A DNA stretch of 64,000 bases from Auricularia sp. M13 (GCA_037042915.1 CM073194.1:558001-622000); one strand, 5' to 3'; shown: positions 11,873 to 23,279, counted from the first letter of the stretch. The notes: generated by a model not told the origin, from the sequence alone. Translations and numbers: made by a program.

Positions 11873-14136
11873 CTAGCTATCCTTGTAATCTACCCCTGTA
11901 GTGCATACTCTCTTGGGCCTTTGAGGTCCATTACCTGCGGTTGCAGGTGCTGTATTTTTGACGGTGCGAGCGATGTTCCTCGCCGGTGCCGGTTCACGTG
12001 GCCGAGCCGGTACCTTATGCGCACGTGAGCGCATCGTACGATCGGAAGTTTGGGCATCTGCAGCTCTCATCCGTTTCAACGGCGCATCGCTGCCATCCTT
12101 GACCTTGCGCCTGGTGAAGACTTTAAAATCACTGGGTGTACTGCCAGAAAATACATACTTTTTTCCGTTTCCCACAGCGGTTGATTCGGCGGGTATGGGA
12201 GTGAGAGGCGATTCCGGGTCTACGGTGCGGAAAGGGCTGCCGCCGGGTGTGCTGGGGAACGCAGTTGGCGTCGGAAGCTGCAGCCGATCAACGATTATGT
12301 TAAACTTAGAACAACCCGACTTACGACTTGCGATCCGAACCTCGAGCGCACAGGCGTCTGGTGCTGCTCCACCGTCTGCTGCTCCCGGGGCTCCAGCATC
12401 TGCCTGTTCGACGATATGGGCGTCTGTTGCTCCGGCGGTTGCGGCGTCAGCTGCTCCGCGGGCTTGGGCGTCTGCTGCTCCGGCGGCTGCGGTGTCTGCT
12501 GAAGCAGCGGCACCATCTGCACATCCCGCGGTTTGGGCGTTAACTCCGGCGGCTCGGGCGTCTGCTGGGGCGGCGGCTCGGGCGTCTGCTGGGGCGGCGG
12601 CTCGGGCGTCTGCTGCTCCGGCGGCGGCTGAGGCATCTGCTGCTCCGGCGGCTCAGGCGTCTGCTCCGGCGGTGGCTCAGGCGTCTGCTGAAGCAGCGGC
12701 ACCGTCTGCACATCTGGCGGTCTGGGCGTTTGCTCCGGCAGCACCGGAGTCTGCGGGAGCAGCAGCGCCTGCTGGTCTGGCGGTTTGGGTGTCTGCTCAA
12801 TTGAGCTTGAGCCTGTATATTCTCGGCGTGAGATGAGATGCCAAAGCAACCCGTACTGAACTTACCGAACTTACCGCGAGTAGCGCGCACTGCTACTTTG
12901 GACAGTCGCTTGACTTCGGCTGCGTGAATACCTACAAAGATGTCAGCGACCACTTCCACCTGCAAGAAAGACCATACCTGGTAAAACCCGCATGCAGTAA
13001 TCTCTTAGAGCTTCATCGTGCCGGTTATGCTCTGTGCTCTTGAGCCACTCGCCAACCTTGCCTTTCCCGCCTATACCCTGTAGTCTGTTCCCATGTAAGA
13101 CATAATAGAAAGTATTTAGAGTACAAACGTACGACTTGATTACGACGTTGCCGGTTGTAGGATCGAGTTGCGCGAGCTGGAAAACGGCCATGTTCGTGGA
13201 GCGATAAGAGAGCTTTCCCATAAGATCTGCGATTTTTTGGATAAGCTCTTGCTCGATCCTAATAATCGAATTAGACAGGGAAATGCATTGACTCGATGCT
13301 TACACTTCCTCCTGCGCCTCCAAGTTGGCGGGCGAACTTCGCTCGGAGGACAGTTCCTGTGCGGCCCCCGCATAGCGCATCTTCTCCTCCGTGTCCAACA
13401 GCGCCCATCGGTCAGAAAGAACTCGATTTCGCACCGGAATCCGCTCCTGGTTCCAATCCGCAGCGTCAAACTCTGCGGCGAGCCTCTCGGCAATTTCACG
13501 GTCCAAGTCGGCCTTGATCATCCGCGCATATAGCTCTCTTGCGCTATCCGCCCGACCTTTATCAGCCGTCGTTGGCGGCCGAGACTGACCCGCCTGAAGG
13601 GCACCCTCGGGTGTTGCTGCAGTGCTGGCCCCGTTAGCACGGACGACGAGGGTAAAGAATTTAGAAAATACTCACCGCGTGTTCTTGTTCGACGCATTGA
13701 GCGACTGTTCGTAAATCTTGATCCACACGCAGTCTGCGAGTGAGTTGTTACGAACGTCCTGCCGAAATGCCTTACGCAGCTGTCAGCTAGGAGCATAAAA
13801 GCAAGCAAACAGTTTTACCGTGCGAGCGTCTTGCGACTTGCAGTCCGCGTCATAAAGCTCAGGAAATTTGTCCACAACGTGCAGCCCGTGCGCCTCCCAG
13901 ATGGGAATGATGTGCTGGGAAGTGTATATGCGTACTTCTGCTTTTGATGCACCTGAGCGCTTCAACTGGTATAACTTGTACAACTCAGGCTTGAGCTCTT
14001 TCATGCATGCTGGGGTGACGACGAGATTGGGATCGCCGACCGTCCAGATAGGCCGCTGTACGTGACGCTTGCCCCTGCGCTTTGGCAGAGTCGACGAGGG
14101 CGGATCATCGGGTCCACCACCACCTGGTGGCGACAT
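11873..14136 (-). CDS. element-encoded protein of unknown function with Pro/Gln-rich repeats
   Basis: Starts at ATG 14134-14136 (MSPPGGGGPDD) and runs through at least six exons. The N-terminal half is folded-looking: PIWTVGDPNLVVTP, YTSQHIIPIWEAHGLHVVDK, then ARMIKADLDREIAERLAAEF and RVLSDRWALLDTEEKMRYAG, which suggest helices. A later part, GEWLKSTEHNRHDEALRDYC, leads into a low-complexity segment of about 150 residues made of EQTPEPP and QQTPEPP units (12300-12800). A good splice (donor GTAAGT near 12320, acceptor near 12275) joins it to a Pro/Ser-rich, then strongly basic tail ending PKRVCTTGVDYKDS at 11873. The basic tail and acidic-free repeats suggest a nuclear, nucleic-acid-linked protein, but I do not recognise the family. 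Its stop lies 240 bases upstream of the transposase start, in the same direction. Confidence 0.6.
12300..12800 (-). repeat. coding tandem repeat of (E/Q)QTPEPP units
   Basis: An imperfect GC-rich repeat of about 24-30 bases (core GGCGTCTGCTGCTCCGGCGG on the plus strand) that encodes Pro/Gln/Glu/Thr-rich units on the minus strand inside the preceding gene. Copy number is likely to vary between alleles. Confidence 0.7.
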
Positions 14137-14479
14137 CTGAGCACTCCACAGAACACCACGCCGGGCGCATGCATTTATGATATCCTGTGAAACAATCGTC
14201 CCCGCATAATCCATTGACCGAGTCAACCGGCATTTAGCATTCAGCCGCACGGTCCATCGAGATGATAATGTACATACCTCACCGATTCCCACGGGCTTCG
14301 CAGTTGATTTGGCAGAGAAGCACGCAAATCCTGTTCCTATGATTGTGTAGTAAGCTACGTCGGCATTTGATTTCGCTTAGGACTCAGGCCCACTGTGCCG
14401 CTTAACATATTGATGTTTCAGGTTGCCTCAGAAGAACTGCAATTGATGGATGCTACGGGGGAGAATATCTCTCTATCTT

Positions 14480-15771
14480 TTACGTTCGAACGACCAGCTT
14501 CATCTGCACATCTGTGACCTCCGTCACCTCACCCCCCTCGGCCTCATCATAGAGATCGTACTGTAGAGCCACGTCGGGACCGTCGTTGATGCAGTCGTCA
14601 GCAATATCTTCGATGCCAAGGATGGTGCGGGCTTCGTCGGAGAAGTCCTTGAGATAGAATCGGCAGTCGGCCACCCTGAGCCGACGGCGAGGTAGCTCCA
14701 CAACACACCAATCCGCCTCGCCATCCGCGCCCTCGGCATCCACGTCCTGGATCTGTGAATAATCAGGCAACCATGAAGGGATAGGGGGAAAAATGCACAT
14801 ACAAAGTTGCGAGACTGGAAGACGCACTGCACGTGAGCGAAGACGTTGCCGAGGGTGTCCCAATCTCGATTGTAGTCGAGCTCCTCCGGTCGAAGATCGT
14901 TGACATGGCGCCCGAGCTCCGCGACGTCGACGTACACCACAAGCCGTAGCACCGCGGTGTGGGTGTTCAACTCCTCGTACATAGCATGCCCTTTGTAGAA
15001 TGCGAGATCCCCAGCAAAAGGAGGGTCGTCCTCTTCGTAGGCGTCGTTGTAGTAGATACGGTCCAGGGTAATGTTGTCGAGGCGAAGGTCATGCATGGTG
15101 CGATCACTGGTGGCGAGCTCGTGGTAGTAGGTGAACCTGCGATGGCTGGCACGCGTGCACATTGTGATGGAGTAGGTTTTGTGGCCAGCTGGGCGGACTG
15201 GGCTGCCCTGGAGGGAAGGATGAGCTGAACGTCGTCGACAGCAGGGACGGAGTACGCACCACCCAGACATGAGCGCAGGATACAAGTAGCTTGATGCGGT
15301 GCTCAACTTGCAAATCCCGCACGTCAAGTTCCTGGAGAGGTTTGGCGGGGCGCTCCGGGTACATGGCTTGGCCACGGGCAGTATGGGTGCGGAGGCGGCA
15401 GCGGACGCGAAAGATGGCACAGCACTCGCAGCACAACATCAATGAGCAGTGAACGTCGCTGCGACGGCGGCAGATCAGGCAACAATCTGGGTTGTCGAGG
15501 GCCAGTTGGACTTCGTTTGGGGTGCGAGCGTGTGCAAAGCTGAACGGAATGACGGTGCGAGCAGACGAGAGCTGGTAGATTATACCGTGCTCCTTGCACT
15601 ACACGGCGACAGTGAGCATGTTGGGTCACACACGAGCGTCGCTGCACATACCGCGGCGACCTTCATCGGCGTTGTACCACGGTACACTCGGTACCAGCGT
15701 GCAGCATGGTCGCATTCCGTCACCGGGCAGAGGACGTCGGGCTCGTCGCTGATGATGGAAGGGAGCGGCAT
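14480..15771 (-). CDS. element-encoded Cys-rich protein of unknown function
   Basis: ATG at 15769-15771 (MPLPSIISDEPDVLCPV). Exon 1 has CPVTECDHAARW. A GT-AG intron near 15600-15660 leads to CKEHGIIYQL, then CCLICRRRSDVHC and CCECCAIFRVRC: three clustered Cys/His groups that look like zinc-binding sites. An intron near 15205-15265 leads to a longer beta-rich part (RFTYYHELATSDRTMHDLRL; DNITLDRIYYNDAYEEDDPP; LRLVVYVDVAELGRHVNDL). A last exon from about 14752 ends VQMKLVVRT at 14480. Exon joins are in phase where checked. It is not a family I can name. The zinc-type clusters and position in a transposon suggest nucleic-acid or protein binding (inference). It is divergent from the next gene, with about 470 bases between starts. 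Confidence 0.6.
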
Positions 15772-16239
15772 GTTGCACGTTCGCGGGCCAGCGGGGTGGG
15801 GAATGACTGTGTGGGTGCCAGAACGCAGACGCCATATAAGTCAATGGGGGCTTGCGCGAGGTCACGCTGGGGCTGGGTCACGTCGAGAGGTCAAAACGCG
15901 CGCATCACGGCAGGTCCCGGTGGGATCATGAGCCTGACCGAAGTCCGTTGAATACAGATATCGCTTAAGGACCAGGTTGCGTCGATCCCTTGAGATGGGA
16001 GATTCTCTCACGTTTCAGTGGGTAATGTAATGAACCTCGGGGTCCTAGCACAGCGTACAGGTCAATCGGGCGAGGTCTTGGGCTCATAATTATCAAACAC
16101 TCACCAGCACACCGCGTGCGCTGCGAAGCCAAGTCTTCCCACCATGCCGCTGGTCACAGTACCTCGCCATGTCCCCAGAGGTATACCTCGAGCCGCTGTG
16201 TGCATAGAGCTTGCTTGTCGACAGCGCCATCCGACCATC

Positions 16240-17199
16240 ATGGCCACCGTCGACAGCTACCCAGAATACGCCGGGCATGCTATAGTAATTGTGAGCACTG
16301 TGCATGCCCGTAATACAAGCTCGCAGCTCACCTGATATAGTGTCCTCGATACGGCACAATATGCGCGGCTTGGAACCTGCAGACATTCGGCTCTGTCGAC
16401 CCGCGTCGCATGCGCCCCATCGTACAGGGCCCACCGCAGCGCATCGTCTGCGATGGCGCAGACTGCCGCCGTCGACGGCCGCACCCGAAGCCTGGCAATC
16501 ATCGATGTCGTCTGCGACAGTGTATCCATTGCTGTCAGCTCGCCGTCTGCCCAGCGACGGGCCACGGTGTTCGCCGTCAGCCAGCATCTGACACACCAAC
16601 CACCGAGCCAGTTGTGATCGAGATCGTGCTGTCGGTGGATGCAGAGCAAGGGTCAGCGGTATGCAACCTGTTGCAGACGCCCGCGCCGCCGGCTTACTTT
16701 GTAGGCGCAGACGATGACGGTGCGATATCCCGTACACCACGACTCGTTCAGCCTTCGCACGGTCGTCTGCGTCCACACCGTCGGCCTTCAGCTTCACAAC
16801 GTTGTTCTTAATACTATGGAGGTCTTTGACGCGGGCGTGGACGACTGGCTCCCTGTCAGCATGGACGATATCATACACTTGCGCGGAGCCCGTACCGTCT
16901 TGCTGCGCGCTGTGCGCCGGCTGGCGTTCCCGCTCGTGTACACCGTGGACATGGCGGATGGTATGGATGCCTGCTGCAAGCGTCAGCCGCAGCAGACACT
17001 AAAACAGGCCTTCCTCGCTGCGTTTCCGCGCTGCGATTGGTCCCCTGCGCTGTATACGGCGGCAGCACGCACCTGGAAGTATGCACCGCCCGAGGTGAAG
17101 CAGGCGTTTGTTATAGCTGGGCGCTGCCCGGATGGACTTTGGATTCAGCTGGCGACTCAGGTCGATGCGCCCCTGCCTGATGTCATAGCCATTGATTAG
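16240..17199 (+). CDS. element-encoded protein with compact Cys cluster, unknown function
   Basis: The likely start is ATG 16240 (MATVDSYPEYAGHAI). A short intron (16285-16340 or so) then joins in phase to CPRYGTICAAWNLQTF. The centre holds VCDGADCRRRRPHPKPGNHRC and RQCIHCCQLAVCPATGH, a Cys/His cluster of the kind seen in uncharacterised agaric proteins. After acidic residues comes a second exon set, with LNTMEVFDAGVDDWLPVSMD, LRGARTVLLRAVRRLAFPLV, LKQAFLAAFPRCDWSPALYT and a C terminus at 17199. The join between the two halves near 16700-16765 is not clean: the reading frame changes by one and I could not find a canonical intron that fits, so a small indel or unusual splice is possible. Function unknown. 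Confidence 0.5.
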
Positions 17200-17299
17200 A
17201 TTAGATACTATGACAGCATGTGATTGCTAGTAAAGGACCTTAGTGCGCCCCTATACTTGAAGGTATATAAACCCGCGCACGGCGGGCTACGCTAGCATT

Positions 17300-18065
17300 A
17301 GCCCTTGTCCTCCTGCACTTGAGCCCGGCCCCGAGCTTGTGCACTGCTGATTCATACGTCATTTCATCATGCCGCCGTCCTCGCACCCGCACGCGCACCG
17401 CTGCACTTGAGCCCGCTCCCGAGCTTGTGCACCATGCACCCCCTTTCCCGTGCGCGCACACTTCCCACGCACTTGAGCCCGCACCCGAGCTCGTGCACCC
17501 CCGTCGCTGTAGCCCGCCCCCGAGCTCGCGGTACGCACTCGAGCCCGCGCCCGAGCTCGTGCACCCGAGTCGCTGTAGCCCGTTCCCGAGCTCGCGCACG
17601 TCCCACGCACTTGAGCCCGCACCCGAGCTCGTGCACCCCCGTCGCTGTAGCCCGCTCCCGAGCTCGCGGTACGCACTCGAGCCCGCGCCCGAGCTCGTGC
17701 ACCCGAGTCGCTGTAGCCCGTTCCCGAGCTCGCGCGCTTCCCACGCACTTGAGCCCGCACCCGAGCTCGTGCACCCCGTCGTCGTCGGTAGTCCGCGCCC
17801 GAGCTCGCGCCACACACTTGCGCCCGCGCCCGAGCTCGTGCACCCGAGTCGCTGTAGCCCGTTCCCGAGCTCGCGCGCTGCCCACGCACTTGAGCCCGCA
17901 CCCGAACTCGTGCACCCCCGTCGCTGTAGCCCGCGCCCGAGCTCGCGCCACACACTTGAGCCCGTGCCCGTCGCTGTAGCCCGATTTCGAGCTCGCGCAC
18001 ATACCTTGTTGCCGTAGTCCATTGCTGGGTTCGCGCATTGCCCTTGCACTTGAGCCCGCACCCCA
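17300..18065. repeat. GC-rich higher-order satellite, ~138-base unit
   Basis: The phrase CCCACGCACTTGAGCCCG begins at 17464, 17602, 17740 and 17881 (spacing 138, 138, 141). Each unit is two diverged halves of about 69 bases, each carrying CCGAGCTCGTGCACCC and CGCTGTAGCCCG. Because the unit is a multiple of three and rich in GC, long open frames appear on both strands; these are artefacts of the periodicity. An AT-rich stretch follows at 18085-18200. Confidence 0.9.
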
Positions 18066-18254
18066 GCTTGTGTACCGCATCATATAAATCTGCATATTCA
18101 AAATAAAATAAAAAAAATTGAGTATAACAAGTTGGCTCAGATTATGAGAGGTTAATTGAGCAAGTACTTACTTACCATTAAGTAAAGTTTCTCAACATAA
18201 TAGCGCTTGGACGATAATTGCAGTGTCTGTTTCTTCTAAAAGCTTTTACATGAA

Positions 18255-20713
18255 TCAATCGCGAGCATAGTATCGAACAAGCTGATCAATGGTCAGAAGG
18301 TTAGCCCAAGCTAGTTCACTCCAACTCTTGGCAGCGCGCATATATGCCCGTTTTTCCTCGTCCGTCTGCAGCTCGTTCAAACATCTCTCGCCCGCACAAC
18401 GCCAACGGAACAATCCACCGGCGGTGTAGAAAGTCCACGATTGCCGGTACTCGTGTGACTTCAACGGTGCGTTGCCGTGAGTGATGAGCGCTGACATGAC
18501 GAAGAGGATATCGCCGGGGCGAACTCGACGACGGCGTTGGGCTCCTTCATGATGAAGTGACCCGAAGTCTTCGGGTTATATTTGCCCATTGCGATGATGG
18601 TGCAAATGCCCTGCTGCAAGTTCATAGCGTCGCGATGGAAGAGCGTCGTAACCTATACACCGTCAGTCAAGACGGACGTGCACAAAGAAAATATAACTCG
18701 CCTGTGGGCCGAGATTGAAGGTCATCGCCGCAAAATAATAGTTGAATGGTTCTTTGTCTTCGTCATCGTCATCGTCGTCCAGGCGGAACGCTTCGTTGAG
18801 GTTCAAGTCCTCGTTGAGCTGACGATACTCTGCCATCACTTCCGGGAACGCGTTGTTGGCAGATGCTAACGACAATCAGCACGCGTATTATGAACCGACA
18901 TGCACGTACATTGCGCGTACTGGACGACCCGGCGCACTTTCTTATCCTTGAGGAAGGTGCCAATGAGTCGACGATTCCTTTCCTGCCGTGCGGTGCACTT
19001 GACGTCGCTACCGATGTCCGACGAAAAACGAGTGGGCTGCTAAAGAACTCTCAGCCGCAATGAAGAAGAGGCTACAAACAGAACACACCTTCTGACCACC
19101 GCCAAAGGAAGTGCCGACCTGGATTTTCGAGAAGTTGCCGCGTGTGTTCGTGCTGGGGGAGTTGTCCTCATGGCATATACTGAGCTCTTCCTGCAGACGC
19201 TTCAACTCCTGCGCACAATGACGCTGCGCATCCAGATAGCCGGGATCTGTGCATGCTGGCGCCTTGACACAGTAGATGCGACCCTTGTTATCTGTCATGA
19301 TCACGCCCTGCAAATTTTAATCGTGAGCTCAACCAGCGCCAGTGCATTGTACGCGCACACCTTTCGTCTGCAACCACGTATAGAGCGCCCTGCTTCTCCA
19401 CAAGATCGCGTACCATCGTCGAAACGTTGGGGTCTAACGTAGAGGGTGTGCGGGCAGACGAAGTGGAGCTTTGAACTTGTTCCTCGCGGAACTTCGACGG
19501 CGCGATGAACGAGCTCTTGCCAGTAACGTGAGACTTAACGTCAATGTTGGACTCGATGCGGACCGCCTCCTTGATCTGTTTCGCAGCATGGGCAGCGTTG
19601 GGTCCACCCAGCGCGACGTTGCTTCAATCGGTGACGCGCGCGCTCGCGTTGCGCATCGGTCTTGACCTTGGTTACCATGGATGTCCCAACTTGCTTCTTC
19701 GTAGACACGGATGGCTCGCGATGCTTCTTCGTAGACTCAGCGGACGATTTGACTTGCTTCTTGCTCTTCATCAGCCGCTGTACCTTGCGCGGACGATGTT
19801 CTGGGATAAGAGAAGTGTAAGAAAGCGACAACAAGCCATGCATGACAAACACACCCTCTTGCAGCTGGGAATCATCGGTTCGACGTGCGTCCAGCACTTG
19901 GGCTTTGCGAGAGCACCTATCCCACATAGATGAGCTCAGAAATATAAACAACACCAAGAACTCACGTCGCTGATCGTGCCGCACAATCTGCGGCGGTGCC
20001 ATGCGAATAACGCGCCCGTCGCCAAGCTTAACATCGCGTCCTAGAGCTCGTCGGCATTATGCTCAAATATATACCGGACAAACATACCACTACCGCGGAT
20101 AACAGGAACTTGGTGTTGCAAAGGACGGTGGAGAGCCTTGGTGCGTGCTGACAGCTGGGGGACCAGGACGCACAGCTCCCGGAACGTGGGACTTGAGGTA
20201 GCTGTACGCGGGGAAGAGATCAACACATGGCGCGGTGTCAGATGAAATGCATACCGCGCGGAGCACGCACGGTGGGCGCTGGCGCGCCGGACGTGTAACG
20301 ATCGCCTACAAGACCAGAGTTAACGGTAGCGAGGATGCAGCATATATGCTGACCTTTGCTTCCCGAGACGAGCGTCACACCAGCTGTGGGTGCGAAGTCA
20401 GCGCTGTTCAGCGGATGAAGAGACGGATGAAGAGATGGACTCACCCTTGCGCTTGAGGCGCACAGGCTCCTCGCGACCGTCTGAGCTCTCTGAGCCCGAC
20501 GAGTCTGACGGCTCGTACTCAGAGCCAGAGTCCTCCTCGAACCCGTATTTTTAGGGGGCATGAGGTTGACGGCGAGGTTGAGGTTTGCGTGCGGGTGGAC
20601 ATCACGTGCGGTAAACCCGTCGAATTCGCTGATCTCAGCGGCGCTCGCTATAAGGTCGAAGTCTGAGCGGATGACTGGGCGTCGTTGACGAAGCGGCCAC
20701 TGCGAAGTTCCAT
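18255..20713 (-). CDS. TET/JBP-type 2-oxoglutarate/Fe(II) dioxygenase, frame apparently broken
   Basis: Members of this family oxidise 5-methylpyrimidines in DNA. The catalytic core has FNYYFAAMTFNLGPQ, then VTTLFHRDAMNLQQGICTII with the HxD iron ligands (H-R-D), MGKYNPKTSGHFIM, VVEFAPGDILFVMSALITHG with the distal histidine, and YRQSWTFYTAGGLFRW with the arginine that would hold 2-oxoglutarate. Upstream exons give an acidic/basic N-terminal part (SGSEYEPSDSSGSESSDG; VKLGDGRVIRMAPPQIVRHD) and RRLIGTFLKDKKVRRVVQYA. The intron 18653-18701 starts with GC. Two single-base frame changes are not explained by introns: near 18515, inside APGD, and near 20545, in a C/A run after MPPK; a third may lie near 20690 after the possible first start (20713, MELRSGRF). 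So either the gene is decaying or the assembly has indels in short runs. Confidence 0.82.
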
Positions 20714-21532
20714 CGTAGGCGGGGAGCGTGGCGACCTTTCACGGTGAGCGCTCTTATATGGCCCATCCGAGCACCCCTCGAGTGAGAGGGGTAATGCTGT
20801 CGGGCGCGCGCGGGAGGAAATGGACCTGACGATGAGGTCAGTCAGACACCTGGGCGCTTCGACTGTACTCACCAGGGTTTCAGGTCTTGAGCCAGAGTTG
20901 GATGAATGCATGTGTGTTGTCGACGATGATGTACCGTGACTGATTTTGCCGTTCGGGGTCCTCGACGGGCTCGTTCGGCCGACATCAAAGGAGACGATTG
21001 TGATTTTGACCGGAGAAAAGGTCAGACGGAACGCATGGAGATTGGCGCTTGCCGAACTGCGCAGACGATCGCCAAGGTAGCGTGTGAAACATTTGCGGCT
21101 CGCAGACAGGAGCAGCTACAGCAGGCGCAACAAATATATATGCCGATGGCGGTGCGGACTTCATCGTCAGACCCGCAGATCGAACGCGCACCCATGGAGT
21201 CCAAAGCCTCTCATCGTCGCGGCGCCACAACAGCACGCGCAGCGTCTGCTAAGCCTATTGCTCTCACGGTGATTTGTCTCTGCTATAGCTGTTCAGCAAG
21301 CTGACTAGCTCGTGCAGGTCGCACACGTCGTGCGGCATTACACACTGGCAGCCAGGTATGCTCTTGTCGACTTCACGAACCGCAGTTGATGGACAGTTTT
21401 CCAGGCAGGCGAAGGGCACGGTGTGGCTGCAAATCGCAAGGTACGCGCATCAATATACTGGCGTCGCCGCGGCGAAGTCGTACTTACAATATTTTATAGA
21501 ATAAGGCCAAGACGCCACCCGCGGACGTGATC
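20714..21532. other. divergent promoter region between TET/JBP and RING genes
   Basis: The TET/JBP gene leaves to the left and the RING gene to the right. A weak plus-strand open frame (20936-21304) has a Gln/Ala-rich helix-like part but no recognisable family. An upstream exon of the RING gene may lie near 21389-21442, ending at a GTACGC donor. Confidence 0.35.
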
Positions 21533-23279
21533 ATGATCTCGTCCGACTCTGAGGATGAAGTTCCCACACAGGCGCATTCGACGTCGGCCACCTCGCGTCG
21601 CATCCGCAAGCCGAGCACCGTCATCGAGATCTCCGATACCGAGGACGAAAAGACAAACGATGGGACGAGTCCTCGCGACTTCGGGTTCGACTTGGTCAAC
21701 GGCATCCTGGTTGAAAAAGACGACGTTAGTGCACAGGTCTCCAGCGCATGACGATTGTACTCACAGCACTACAGGACGACGTCGTGGCGGTCTCGGTGAG
21801 CGAGGGTTCCGCGGTTCACATGCACGCTCGTCTCGAGAAAATGGCTGGCGACGGCAGACGCTGCTGTAGCCGCTGAGGCTAATGGGGAGAGCGAGGAGGT
21901 TAGGCAACGCAAAGTGGCACGGCCTTGACACTTACGTTCTGTTCGCAGGAGTTTGATCCCCAGCTTCTCGCTGGAAACAATGGTGAGTACAGCGTTATAG
22001 TTGGTATGTTTTACTTACGGCTTGCGGCGCAGGAGGTTGACACGCAGCAACACGCGCCGGAGCTAGCGGCACTGCGGCAGGAGTTAGAGAAAGTGAAAGC
22101 CGATCTGGCGGCCAGAGGTACGTACACAAAGACATATCGAGACCAGGCGCAATGCTAACTACTTGCAGCGCGAGGTCAAGGAGAACAGCCTAACGTGCTT
22201 TCTGCGCGGCGGGTGCACAGATATTACAGGTGAGTTTTATGTTCGTACTGCGCGCAAAGTGAACTTACCAGAGATGTAGCTTGCGATGCGGACACGGCCC
22301 TTTCCATCTGAGCTGTCTGCAGGAAGCTCATTCGCAGCACGGTCGCTTCCTCTACAGGGCGCCTCAGTGCCCGACCTGCCGCGGTACAATACGACAGCCG
22401 CCCGTCGAGAATTGGAACTTGCGAGAGAGGCGTGCGAGCACGGTAACACGGACCCCAATCCGGATGACGGCTTTGACTCAACCTGGCTGGATCGCGTCGT
22501 ATGGGGTGGTGCAGCGCCGCGTAGAGTTTTCAACAATGCCCCAGAGCTCGACGAGCTGCCACTCCCACTCGGATTCGTACCTGCCGCGGCAGCACCGGAC
22601 GATCCAGCTGACCCTGACTATCAGCCCAGCGACGAAGACAACGGGTCGAACGACGGCGATGTTGACATGCTTGAGGACGACGACGCGACAACAACCGCTC
22701 AGAGGACGGTTGGATGGAAGCACTGCCAGTGACGCTCGACTATTTCAACCATTTTCCGCGGGACCTCCACCTCGATCCGCCCGTCCCCGCGGCGACGGTT
22801 GACCTATTGACTGGCTGCGCCGATGAGCTCACGTTGTGGAGGTACGAATACCGGGACATACTCGACGATCTATCAGGCGACCAGGCCGGTGTGATTGCCC
22901 GGCTGGTCGATGCCATCCGCAACGCTCGACTCGAGCGTCTGGCAGAACATCTTCCCGATTGGCCTACGGCATTGCGCTCGATTATGGTATCGTGCCCGCC
23001 GAGCAGGACGCCGCCATTCCTGAGCTTGACCGTGCCACGCTTGACCTATTGACGGGCGATCAGCGTGAGCTCGAGCTGACGGTGATGCGCAACGCGTTTG
23101 CGCTGGACGGCGACGAACCGTTGATGGAGGACAAGGTGGACCAGATTTTGCCCTTCGTCCACCACCGCATTCAGAAACTCCAGCCGTACCTGCCGCTGTT
23201 GAATTTGGACGGCATGCGCGAACTCCCGCCGTATATCCGCCGCGCAGCGCACGGCGCGCTCCATATGATCACTGCGTAG
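21533..23279 (+). CDS. RING-finger protein with acidic N terminus and duplicated C-terminal unit
   Basis: A probable E3-ligase-type protein. Starts at or before ATG 21533 (MISSDSEDEVPTQAHS), followed by VIEISDTEDEK, a motif shape like SUMO-interacting sequences. A coiled-coil exon (APELAALRQELEKVKADLAA) precedes the zinc finger: SLTCFLRGGCTDIT, intron, LRCGHGPFHLSCLQEAH and APQCPTCRG, a RING-like Cys/His order. The following acidic part (DPADPDYQPSDEDNGSNDGD) and two related helical units, one with VDLLTGCADELTLWR and one with LDLLTGDQRELELT, end at 23279. The frame shifts between the RING and the acidic part (about 22430), between that and the first unit (about 22700), and between the two units (about 22960), with no fitting introns, so this copy is probably not intact. 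Confidence 0.6.

Noticed and set aside
11958-12836. 292-codon plus-strand frame rich in Ala and Ser
   Set aside because: It is the mirror of the minus-strand Pro/Gln repeat gene, which has spliceable flanking exons and a better composition; the plus frame has no motif.
16093-16878. 261-codon minus-strand frame
   Set aside because: Overlaps the plus-strand Cys-cluster gene, whose Cys spacing and splice fit are much stronger.
17319-18101. Long overlapping frames on both strands in the GC-rich satellite
   Set aside because: The repeat unit is a multiple of three, so open frames arise on several frames at once. No start, exon or family support.
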